Positions 11,501 to 22,295 of a stretch of DNA of 64,000 bases are shown here, one piece after another. Below the pieces are notes generated by a model, which had not been told where the DNA came from, searched no databases, and saw nothing but the letters and a program-made list of their open reading frames with translations. Every line of letters starts with the position of its first letter. Positions within the stretch are counted from its first letter, which is position 1. A program made the position numbers and the translations under genes. The stretch is from Xestospongia muta. Taxonomy: Eukaryota; Porifera; Demospongiae; Haplosclerida; Petrosiidae. The stretch lies in NCBI GenBank assembly GCA_963693285.1, contig OY848917.1, forward strand, positions 10,044,192 through 10,108,191, in the 5' to 3' direction.

Positions 11501-14500
11501 CCCAGTTCTTAATTCTAGGATCTGCTCCACTTTTTAATAGTGACTGAACAGTAGTATCATACCTATGTCTGTTATGTCTGTAATACAAGAGGTCATCATG
11601 AGGTTGAAGAGCCAAATGAAGAGCAGTGTTACCATCCTATGTTAGTATCACATAAAGATACTTTATTAATAATATTTACCTCATCTTTAATGTTAGGATC
11701 ACATCCTTTGTCCAACAGTGTTTTAATGATCGTATCATTAATAACATTACCCCTTTCAGCAGCATAATGAAGAGCAGTCCTCCCTCTCTAAATAGAATTA
11801 TCTCAGTATAAAGCTCACAAAAAGCATGGACATTAGATACTTTACTGTTTGGCACATTTTGCAGACCAAGCAGTCTCATAAAACATATATGTATGCAATA
11901 TGTTTAATTTTATTGGTATATGCTAATATTAATAGTTATAATTAAGTAAAAAACTCTGAGAACTATTTCATAAGCTCAAAAGATGGTGATATGCCAGACA
12001 GACATTGCTGTATCGAAACTATATTATACTTTCCTTTCCAATTTTTCTATTATAATGAGCTTATGTTTCTAGAAACACCATTAAGGATTGGCTCACCTCA
12101 TCCAAACTGTTAACAACAATGCCTTTAGCTAGTATCATTTCCAAAAGACCAATAACACCACCTTCAGCAGCACAATGAAGTAAGTGTTCCTGATAATTAA
12201 ATTTGATTATTTAAAATTATGTAGCTATTTACTTTACAAATACTGGCTCCTTTATCAAGCAATAGCTGAACAACAGACTGATGTCCTCCTCTAGCAGCAT
12301 AATGAAGAGCTGTTTTTTATGCTACATAATATAAAATAGTAAAAAGATTTGAGTCAGTGAAAAATACTTAGACAATGGTAAGACAAATGTTATTTAAAAC
12401 CAGTATGTTCAAAAATGTCAGGCATTATACGAAAACTTGACAGAAAGAAATGAATGGATATAAATTGTACACAGTATAAGATTGCTAACTCTTCCTGTCT
12501 ACAGTACTTACCTTGTTCTCAAGTTTAGGTTCTGCACCAGCTTTTAATAACAGTTGAACAATAGTATATCTGTGTCTGAAAGATATGTTGTTACTAAGAT
12601 CATGAGGCTGAAGAACCAAATGAAGAGCAGTATTACCATCCTACGTTATATGACTAAAAATGGCATAAAGATATTTTAATGATATTTACCTCATCTTTAA
12701 TGTTAGGATCACATCCTTTGGCCAACAATGTTCTGATGACATCACCAACACATCTCCCAACAGCATAATGAAGAGCAGTCCTCCCTCTCTAAATAAAAAT
12801 ACACAGTAATAAAGCTGACAGATATCGAATGCTTCATTGCTTGACACATTTCATAGACCAAGAAATTCTTGAAACATAGATATGCAATATATATTCATTG
12901 TTTTATTCTATTGTTATATGGCAAAATGACTGAGAACCAATTTCTAAAGCTCAACAGGTGATATGCCAGGTAGTGTATGCCTAACTAGTGTAGTAAAATT
13001 AATACATCACAGTTATTTGCATAGAAGGTTTACCTCCTCTTTCTTCATTCATATACTGTCGTTATAAGCTAGAAACAATATCAATAGTTAACTAACCTCA
13101 TCCACACTATTAATATCAATGCCTTTAGTTATTATTATTTCCAAAAGACTGATAACACCTCCTTCAGCAGCACAATGAAGTAATTGTTCCTAATTAATTA
13201 ACATAATTATCCTAAAATCACGTAACTATTTACTTTGTAAATACTGGCTTTTTTATCAAGAAGTATTTGAATGACAGACTGATGTCCTCTTCTTGCAGCA
13301 TAATGAAGGGGTGTTTTGTTATCCTGCAATTACAAAAATGGATATGTGCTAATATTTTTACTACTTACTTTGTCAACACAATCAACATTGACTCCTTTAT
13401 CAAGTATTGTTTGAACAATGTACTGGTCACCTTTCTCGCTAGCATAATGAAGTGGAGTTTTGTTCTCCTGTAATTTTAATAAATACAATTATTATAATGT
13501 AGTCACTTACATTGTCAACACAGTCAACACTGGCTCCTTTATCAAGTAATGTTTGGGCAATATACTGGTTACTAACATAATGAAGTGGAGTTTTGTTCTC
13601 CTGTAATTTCAATATGTGTAATTATTGTAATGTAGTCACTAACTTTGTCAACACAGTCAATACTGGCTCCTTCACTAAGCAATACTTGTACAGTGTACGA
13701 GTTACCACCACTCTCAACAGCATAATGAAGTGGTGTTTTGTTGTCCTGTAATTGTAATAAATGGACATATTGTAATATAGTTATTTACCTTGTCAACACA
13801 GTACACATTGGCTCCTTTTTTAAGTAACACTTTAGCAACATACAAGTTACCTCTTGCACTAGCATGATGAAGTGGAGTTTTGTTATCCTGTAATATAATA
13901 AATGTATTTATTATAATGTAGTTGCTTACTTTGTCTACACAGTCAACACTGGCTCCTTTATCAAGTAATGATTGAACAATGTATAGGTCGCTTTTCTCAA
14001 CTGCGTAATGTAGTGGAGTTTTGTTATCCTGTAATTATAATAAATGTACTTATTACAATGTACTCACTTACTTTGTCAACACAATCCAGACTGGCTCCTT
14101 TATCAAGTAATGTTTCAACCATAGACCGGTCACCTTTTTCAATAGCACAATGAAGAGTTTCGATATCCTGTAATTATAATAGTAGACTGAATAAAATTTA
14201 ATGAGCTAGACCTCCTCTTTCCTGTATGAGAAGGGCATAAGAAGGTCACATCAGAATTTTAATTATGGTAAGCAAAATATGGAAGCCATATGGGCACTTG
14301 AAACCAAAGGTCTTACCTTTCGTTGTATGTTAGCTATCCTTGAAGACTAACATGCTTTAAAACTCATAATACAGAAGTATAGAATCATGAAACTTTGATA
14401 GCATACATCAAACAGTGTTTTTGCTTCATATAACAAGATACTAGCAAACAAACAACGGCTATAATAACATGCTGTGTCTTGCTGCCCATGCTACTAAGAA

Positions 14501-17455
14501 TCTAGGTAGTGGAATTTGATTGGTCAACTGAAATTTAATCAATTACAACCTTTGCTAGACCTTCCTTGCACATTAGGAAAGAGGAAGGTCTAGCTCAAAA
14601 GATTAACATCTAAAATAGCATGTACAATGCCTGTATTGGAATGAGAGTAATGGAATAATAATTAAGCAAGTACAAATTTACATTATTTAAATGGTAGGTA
14701 TATTTTTATTGATTAAATCTTACATGATATAAACAATACATATTGAGGTACATACCAAACTACTTGTTGGTTCTGTTGCCAGGATGATCATAGATTCATT
14801 ACTGACTTCTCCTAATGAAGAGCATAAAATGGTTACAATTACATTCTTTATTAAAGTAATGAAACAATTTTGTTATCATTACCTCCATCAGGTAACTGTA
14901 CAACAGTGACTCCAATATATTCTAATTTCTTCAGTACTAATGGATCTCTGAGATCTTTCAGAATAGCAGGTACAGCAGATGGTAGTGCAGCATATATTAT
15001 GTGGACACATATTTCCTTTAAGCCACAGAAGAAGCACGAATCAAACCAAGGGAATTCAGCCATACTTGTAACCCATGTAAAGAAATGCTTCATTAGCCAT
15101 TGTTCTTTAAGCTCAAATACAATGGGAGGTAAACCAATAGGAGTCAATGGTCTACGGTCTGGGTACTGATCAAACATTTTCATGATATCTTTAAAAGAAG
15201 CTGTGAAAAGTGCTGTATACTTGTCTTCATATTGTTCAAATTGCTTCTTAAGACTTATGTCATTAGCTAGTTGAGAAATCCTTCTTAAAAGAGCATAGTT
15301 AAGGTAGCCAATGAAGTGATGAACAATCAAAAATGTAAAGAAACCATCCATCCATATCTTTAACACATTCAAGACTTGCTCTATATGTTTGAGGTAGAGA
15401 ATTGTTCAACACTAAAGACAAGTGTACGCTTTGTTTAGCATCAGACAGTTTAACTTTGTTATCAACTAGTGATTGTAAGACTGCTGTACAGAGTATTGAA
15501 AAATGACATTCCAATTCATGAGCTAGTGCAGCTAATTCCTTCACTTCTGTATTCGTATCATAGATAAAATCCATAGCTAAAGATTTGAACACTAAAATTC
15601 AAATATTATTGGCTTCATGTATTACCTGGATTTGTTCCAGTAAAGGTAGAGCCTAAAATATAAATATTATTACTTTGATAATCATTAAATAAAAAAAATC
15701 AGAGTTAAAAAGTTAAATAAAATGGACAATTTCAATGGTCAGCTATAATAGCTAGAGAGTTATGTTACTTTCACCCAAAGGTATGTTTATATGCTTGCTT
15801 TGCATAATTATATTTTATTTGGATTGTTATTTGAGAAACAATGCTGCCCTATCATAGACAATACCTTCATATAGTTTATTAAAATACTAACCAAGAATTG
15901 TGAACAACGTCATAAAAGTTGGGGTGGCAGTAAATGGTTTGATCTTATAATTATAGATCTACTAATGAGCTGTTTTATATGCCGGACCTGGAGCTTGGAA
16001 TCTACAGTTGCTTTAATGTTACTTTATCTAGAAGATTGTTAAATAAACCAAAGTTTAAAAAATTAAATTCTATTTTGACAATAGTAACATGTACTACTAG
16101 ATACCGCCTCTTAAACAGTTGATCTCATGACACTTCATCATTGACAGAACATATACTGAATCAAACTAAGACCTTTCTAGCCATTTCATATACAATGATA
16201 GATTTTGCCAAGCAAGGAAATATTCACAAGTGAGTAAATTTATACTATCATTGAGATATTGATATTAATAAAATATACCGTATAACAGGGTTTCTTCGAG
16301 GACAATATATTTCGCGAACAAAGCTAAAATTTGCATTCACAAATGTAAATTTGACAAATTTGCTACACATTCTATAGTCGCGCCCCCTTAAATTTAATTA
16401 TAAGGAGACCTCATGAACTATACATGTGAACGGTCATGTTAGGTCTACCAGTGAGTAATACTATGGAAAAATTCTAATAAACTCGTGCTTGAGGTCTTTG
16501 GAATAGTAACAATAGAATTCATATTATCCATAATGCTTGTATACATCAGAGATATACAAGACACTATGGTACATGTTAATTCTATTGTCATTGATATTAT
16601 ACACTTCTTAGCATGCAAGAACAACATAGCATAAAAAATAAGTAAAGAAATGTTGATATACTAACCAGTATTTAAACTGTATCTTTCAGTTTCAAAGATA
16701 TCTTTATGTTGTCTTGTAGATCCAGTTGTAGATCTATTTGAAGCCTAGAATGAAAACAAGGTAACTATACTAACATAAGGGCTTTCACAAAAATTTATTT
16801 AATAATTTACTAAGAATATGTGGTTCCTGGTTCCAGCAACGTAATTATCATATTCCTAAGTGTAACCAAACACATATATGTATAATTATACAAACTAAGG
16901 TCAGATTTTACTGCACCATTCAGATTACTCAACTTGCGCTATGACACTCGGCAATAATACCATTAAAAATGTTTCAATCAAGTTGAATAAATATAACAAA
17001 TGAAGAATCATGTCTCATTTATTGCATCTTGCTATCTTACAGTTAGTGGAATATATTGTATGAAGTATGATTTGCCTAAATAACAGCCAAATAATTGTTT
17101 TGTAACAACTAACCCTCTCTTTCAGGTACTTTTCATATTTCAAGGCAATCTGATTTAGTCCAACAAATTCAGATCTCAGAGCAGTCAACAATTCCTGTCT
17201 TGTTGCAGTTTCTCCTTTTGTGTTAAGCCAAATGTCATATATTCTAGTTAACTTCTCACTCTCAAGAGGAAATTTACGAATAATTTCTAGATCCACACTA
17301 TCTAGCTGTAACAATACTCCCAAACGATACCAATCAGCTGTCTTAGCATATTCACACACTTCAGTGAGTGATGGAGTCTGATTTAGAAGAAAATCAAGTG
17401 AATAATCAGGATCACTCCCAACAGCCATTTTAAAATGGACACGCCCAAAAGTCAT
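8586..17455 (-). CDS. Death - helical region - ankyrin array - ZU5 - CARD-like protein
   Basis: Probably an intracellular death-fold scaffold or sensor; the function is inferred only from domains. Exons in transcription order: 17114-17455, 16666-16744, 15626-15652, 15428-15591, 14883-15378, 14756-14811, 14072-14167, 13930-14028, 13789-13887, 13644-13745, 13511-13600, 13369-13467, 13234-13323, 13097-13189, 12690-12788, 12512-12640, 12233-12321, 12097-12189, 11680-11787, 11502-11636, 11039-11147, 10889-10966, 10772-10841, 10003-10670, 9704-9847, 9483-9654, 9398-9427, 9012-9316, 8878-8958, 8771-8831, 8586-8632. The first ATG after an in-frame stop is at 17455. Phases agree everywhere except 12233-12321 (one base short) and 11039-11147 (one base extra). 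The last two or three exons are the least certain. It could instead be two genes, Death-ANK and ZU5-CARD. Confidence 0.7.
9012..9316 (-). other. CARD-like death-fold exon
   Basis: About 100 residues of alternating helices after a PPLSEVF linker: VVRILDKLQSNSILSDTFID, YHKASKVVHELYRQIIIRED, YLNNICDVLLTEEDEMLRSI. Length and pattern fit a CARD or other death-fold domain, but this call rests on pattern only. Confidence 0.5.
10003..10670 (-). other. ZU5 domain exon
   Basis: A 668-bp exon. After about 45 residues of linker, a ZU5 fold as in UNC5, PIDD and ankyrins is visible: WEKYGLRITIPQGALSPTES, then the PVKLEIQHCAHL stretch (family pattern kPVxLxixHC) and IWLSEFSVWAIV. The two exons that follow (9704-9847, 9483-9654) occupy the place of a UPA domain, but I cannot confirm that from motifs. 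Confidence 0.8.
11039..14167 (-). repeat. Ankyrin repeat exon array (about 14 repeats)
   Basis: Each exon is one ankyrin repeat of about 30-45 residues with the xNKTPLHYA...LLDKGA signature (for example ENKTPLHYASEKGDQYIVQT). Introns between the first eight are 42-45 bp, giving an exon-intron period of about 133-145 bp. The four-exon block 12512-13323 recurs as 11502-12321, so the array grew both by single exons and by a block duplication. Exon 11039-11147 looks like an ankyrin cap (NDETPKDLLKK...). Confidence 0.85.
14203..14596. mobile_element. MITE-like inverted-repeat element in intron
   Basis: The ends at 14203-14223 and 14575-14596 are near-perfect inverted repeats of about 21 bp (gagctagacc...). 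The right end also forms an internal hairpin from about 14554. It lies in the intron between exon 14756-14811 and the first ankyrin exon. No clear target duplication and no coding capacity are seen. Confidence 0.6.
14883..15591 (-). other. Unrecognised helical region (two exons, 49-bp intron)
   Basis: Exons 15428-15591 and 14883-15378 encode about 220 residues, mostly helical (ELAALAHELECHFSILCTAV; ISQLANDISLKKQFEQYEDK; LKEICVHIIYAALPSAVPAI). Two overlapping open frames meet here. A 49-bp GT..AG intron at 15379-15427 joins them in phase 0, so a frameshift is not needed. I do not recognise the family. Confidence 0.55.
17114..17455 (-). other. Death domain exon
   Basis: First coding exon, 114 codons, ending in phase 0 at a GT donor (17112-17113). 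A short N-terminus (MTFGRVHFKMAVGSD) precedes a six-helix Death-type pattern: LTEVCEYAKTADWYRLGVLL, then IYDIWLNTKG and ELLTALRSEFVGLNQIA. The W and L spacing fits the Death superfamily. A decayed inverted copy lies at 46528-46830. Confidence 0.75.
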
Positions 17456-18596
17456 GGTAGACACTCCCTTAATCAAAAAGAGCTTATTAATTCACTAGGT
17501 GTCTTTTCTGCTCGTATACATAAATATCACATTCCACCATTAATACAATGACTCAATGACCTCATATTTTCACGGTTTACATCAGAAACCCATAAGATAA
17601 ATGTGACAGAAAATAGTTGTTTAAAATTTTCTGAAATTCATTGAGTTATTGACACATAATACATCATAAAAAAAAACATTGCACCACAGTTACTATCATT
17701 TATTAGCTAAATTGTTGAACATAATTTAATTCTATAATCTTGCTCATATATGATACAAAAGTCAATGACAATTAATATGCTTAGTTCTTTCAGTACAGAT
17801 GAGCTCAGTGGCACTGGGACATAACACAATCCCTAAACTGTGCTTTTATATACTGTATAACACAAATAAAAGCATAATATTATTATATTTCTATCAAGTA
17901 AAAGTGCATAGTATTTTTGAATTAGTATCATGATATAAAGAAGAGCAAAATTAACATGTTTGCACATGCTTATCTACCACATACAATGATAACATTTAAT
18001 ATAGCTATCGATGAAATATTGTACTTTAGAGTCTTTCTTGACATATTTGTCAAGATTTTGTAAAGTTGTCAATGGATATGAGACAAGAGTCCCTTTTGTT
18101 TGATGAATAGTACTGCTGCATATAATTCTAACAATGTTTGCTGATTATACATGTCATTCATATTTGTTATGTCTTTTTAAGGATTAGTAGTTAATTAAAA
18201 ATAATGAGATCATTGTACTGTGATAATGTGTCTTATTCAAATGCTGCAATGTTTTTAGTTACATAATAAATTTTGAGTCAGTGTTGGTGCAGTAAAATTA
18301 TACCCCAGACGGTGCATTCAATATTTGACTGAGAAAAAACTTACACTCAAGTAATGTCAATGCTATATCACCAATATATAAATAGTGCTGTATAGTGGTA
18401 ACATGTAGTAGTATAGAATGAAACAAGTGTCGGCAGTGTTCTTAACCTTATGACACTAACATAGTAATTATTAGAACAGGGATTACTCAACAATATTGAC
18501 AACATACAAATATTTTTGGATATTAGAATGGAGATTATATTAAGTTCACTAAATTCAATAGTTAAAAAGGTGAAGGTTAAATTACCTAAAGATTAT
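17456..18596. other. Death-ANK-ZU5 5' flank, left arm of an inverted repeat
   Basis: No gene seen. The segment from about 17489 to 18075 matches the reverse complement of about 36383-36961. Parts of it also match 28070-28275 in reverse orientation. Confidence 0.7.
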
Positions 18597-19433
18597 CTGG
18601 TGTAAATAGTGCAAATTGATAGTTCTGTTTGTATCTTTTTAGTTTTTCTTTATTTCTGTGTTTGTATACTTCAGAACTTTTGACCACATAAAGCCCTGTT
18701 CTTATGTGAACACATAGATATGGCTGATTAAACAGTTTCAAATCTTTTGTAGAGTGAAATTGAGATGTTAAGTCATCCTCCCATTGAAATAAAATCTAAA
18801 AACCATTTCAATTATGTCATTTGGTTTAACATCAGAAATATTCAGTAAACCAATTGCTTTAGGTCCCTATACTAACCAGGTTTGATTCAATACTGACAGT
18901 ATTGCTAGATTATCAATATTATATACAATTTTGACATCAAAGGTAATTCCCAGCTATTGTGTTGCACTGATGTTTCCACTTTGAATATTTTATATTAGGA
19001 ATAAGTACACCTAAGACCAAATTCTGAACAATTTAATGTATAGTTATTTCAATCACAGTTGTAGATAAAGTAGTTGAATCAAGATGTGGAATTGTCTTAA
19101 GAATCTTGTCCTTTCAATCTGTTGCATTAAGTTTAAATGTGCCCATTCAACTGTAGTTCCACAGTCCAAAATCAATTTCCTCTGACTAAAAATAGCTGGC
19201 AACATTGAAAATGTCTTCCTATGTACTCTATCAGCCAAACCTAAAAAATAGTTGTTAGCATGGCACTGATATTTATGTTCTAGTGTCATTAGAAGCTTCT
19301 GACATTGAATAATACATTTCCATGGCAAAGCAACATAACTATCAAGAGCAATCAGTGATATTTGACTTTCATCTCCAGAATAACAGGACAGAGGGTAGTT
19401 CAGCATCATTTGTAGTTGTAGCTCAAAAAGCAA
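18597..19433 (-). other. Unassigned minus-strand open stretches
   Basis: Two protein-like stretches: 19053-19433 (about 126 residues, including SLIALDSYVALPWKC and ILDCGTTVEWAHLNLM) and about 18600-18790 (about 65 residues, including LFNQPYLCVHIRTGLYV). The fragments faintly recall nucleotide-sugar-dependent glycosyltransferases, but their order would be unusual. No convincing splice model joins them. A diverged gene relic is possible. Confidence 0.3.
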
Positions 19434-21202
19434 GTCTTTGATGAAAATGTTAGAGTTAGTTTTGGTCAGGTCTGCTGTTTTTTGTAGCTATCAAGAATCA
19501 ATGCTTCTTTTAAAAATGAGCTTGATTTTATATTACACATTCTTCATGTTATATTCCATTGCAGATCATGGCTATATCATTGAAGGCAGATCCTTCTGGC
19601 TGACAACTTTGGCTGCACTATATAATGTTCAATTCAACATTAACTTTATTGACAACATTGTACGTTGTTTTAAGTTACTGAAGTAATAATATATAGAGAT
19701 ATAGGAATCAATACGATTACTAATAATAATATTCCTATTCTTTACAGAGAGTGCCTAATACCTTGATTGTTTTAATGCAAATAACATAACTCTATATGTG
19801 TTCAATGTAAATTATCAAAAACGTATGTTCATTTCTACCATCAAGTTCTAATAGCACATAGCTATTGGGATCAGTGATGTAACTGCTTATTCCTGCCCTG
19901 TACATACAACCAAGATGATCACATTATTTTATAATGTTTATGAAAATAATATACTATAAAACTGGGAAGATTTATTAATTACATTACATTGCATATCCTG
20001 TTTATTGTTTGACCTGCTACTATTTAGAGTCTACACTAGATCTACCACAATGTGCTCAACTACTCATGAATGATCTAATTATCTTGCAGCTTGAGGAACT
20101 TCAGAACACAAGGAAATATATGTGGTTGTTGCAGTAATGACATAATTTTTACGCTATACAACTTTTGTATTTCTATTCTTATCCTCTTACATTTACATGT
20201 GCATTCACAGTCCAAACACAAAGTGTAAAAACATTTTTAGAAGTTTAAAGAAGGCATTAGGAGTTGCTAATCTTGTAGCTTGTTTTTATTGTTGTTCTGT
20301 TAAAGCCTAAACAATCTACTTAGGTGTTTATGATTAATGAAATATTCATGATTTTTAAATTGGTTAGTATGTATCCTATTCTCCTTTCTATTCAGACAAG
20401 TACTTGTTTTGACTTATTTTTGAAGTAACTTTATATAGTCCAACTAGGCATAAATTTCCAATTTTTCATCGATAATTAAAAAATCAACGCATTAAGTAAC
20501 TCCATATATAGCTCTTCAAAAATTATGAGCTACTAAATATGTCACTATGTTTAAACTTTTGTGACCATAGTTCCATATTTGTATTTTATATGCACACAAT
20601 AATCGTAAATATTACATTTAGTGTGTGTTTGAATAAAAATAAAGTTGTGAAAAGACATGACTATTGTTCCTGAGGTCCTTGTAGGCTGAGCTAAAGACTA
20701 AAATTCAATACCTTACTTGTACTACTACAAATTAATATAATACATCAGGGGTATTCAACTAGTTATGCAATTTATAGTAGTAGTGTTTTGGTTTTAAACT
20801 TTTATTTTATTATTAGTAATTATTTTAGTATCAAATATTAAGTAAGTTTTTAACCAATACAAACAGCTTTTTACTACTAGAATTGTTTTTCATAGGGTTT
20901 TGATTATTTGATAGTTATTGAAACATAGCTAGTACATCATAAATCAATGTTCACTATTAGAAAGTCATAAAGTTTAAAAAGTCCTTGTTCATTTTAATTT
21001 AAAGACTCTCTCTATTGGAGTATATGAACCGGGGATAGTAGGAATATCAGTTACACTATAGTGTATGGCTGTACATGAATTATGAAGTCAATAAAACATG
21101 TAACATTATATATTATTGAGAATAGTGGATGACACTTACATGAATAATATTATCTAACAGAGAATATTAATAATATATGGAATTACCTTGCAAAGACAAA
21201 TG

Positions 21203-21480
21203 TTTTTGGAACATCAGTGAGCAGTTTGTTTTTTCACTCATATATATACTGAAAATTCATTTATATCTATTGGCACAAGAGCTGTCAACAAATCATTTGT
21301 CTTTAAATACTTATAGATATGATGATGCTATAATTGTAACTTAAAGTTATATGGTAATTCTTTAGACTCAGAGGGTTTTGATGCAGAATTTATTGGATTT
21401 GTTACCATTTCATACACACATAAAGATTTAATGAAGTATATTGTGATAAAGCTAATGAACCAGTTTGGGCATGTAATGTA
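21203..21480 (+). pseudogene. Relic receptor exons 8-10
   Basis: Resembles the end of exon 8, exon 9 and exon 10 of the downstream receptor, including introns: 'ggaacatcagtgagcagttt', then 'cttggcacaagagctgtcaa'-like sequence, a GATATGATG end, then a diverged exon 10 ending at 'ccagtttgggcatgta'. Most of exon 9 is lost and the frame is broken. It is far more diverged than copies 1 and 2 are from each other, so it is older. Confidence 0.7.
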
Positions 21481-22180
21481 TGTCATATTAAAGTAAGTTT
21501 TAGTCCTTTTGCAAGCATTTGCAGCATTAAATAAAAACAATAACTTTATGATAAAGTCAATATCTTCTAAAACAATTATATATATAAAAAACTGATTGGT
21601 TAATTTAACCAATATATGGTTTTATAAGTTGTGTGTAGCAAACATATTTGGTGCGAAGTGAAAATAAGCATCACAGTGTTTAGATAATTCATTGATGTGG
21701 GATTAACTGTTTATATGTAGCTAATGATACCAGTTAGAACTAGTAATTAATAATGATGTTATTTAAATAAAATAAGATGCTGGGCCAGGACTGTTATACT
21801 ATGGATTTATATATTACTATACCTATTCAATGCATTTGTAATGCAACTAAATTAATAGTTATATAATCTAAGCTGCCATCATATAATAATTATTCCTATT
21901 TAAGATTAATATTACTGTTCATAATTTTTTACTTCGTTTATGAACATCATTTCATTGCATGCACAAGTGTATACTTGAATCCACAGTAACATCCCTGGCC
22001 CAACATCTTACTTTGTCTAAAAAATCAATTACTAACTGTGTATAAGCTACATAAACAGTCAATCCAAAACAAAAAAACATTGTGTTTGCTTTCAACATTA
22101 CATCATTTTGTTACATACAACCTACATGTACGTCCATACATTAGTTAAATCAACTAATCAGCTATACATATATATTTATA

Positions 22181-22255
22181 GATTTTTGTCATAATTGACA
22201 TTTTACTGGTTGGCGTTTTGACTGCATTTCCTACGTGTAAAACAAGGACGCGCTC
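22181..22255 (+). pseudogene. Relic receptor TM4 exon in the 5' flank of copy 1
   Basis: Frame 3 reads FVIIDILLVGVLTAFPTCKT, matching VLIELLLIGVLTIYPGARTQ of the TM4 exon at 26677-26823. It ends about 40 bp before the receptor ATG. It lies about 0.7 kb after the relic of exons 8-10, the same spacing as in the intact gene, so both are probably one collinear decayed receptor. Confidence 0.7.
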
Positions 22256-22295
22256 TGTGCCTTAAATCTTATCAAGTTAGTCAACACAGACGTCT

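Larger units (their letters stand above)
19434..22295 (+). other. Spacer upstream of receptor copy 1
   Basis: Nothing coding is recognised except the relic receptor pieces at 21203-21480 and 22181-22255. The stretch is repeated at 28279-31549. Confidence 0.7.

Noticed and set aside
13267..14153. Plus-strand open frames over the ankyrin array
   Set aside because: Antisense shadows of the minus-strand ankyrin exons, which have consistent splice sites and repeat signatures.
14870..15169. Plus-strand open frame of about 99 codons
   Set aside because: Antisense to exon 14883-15378.
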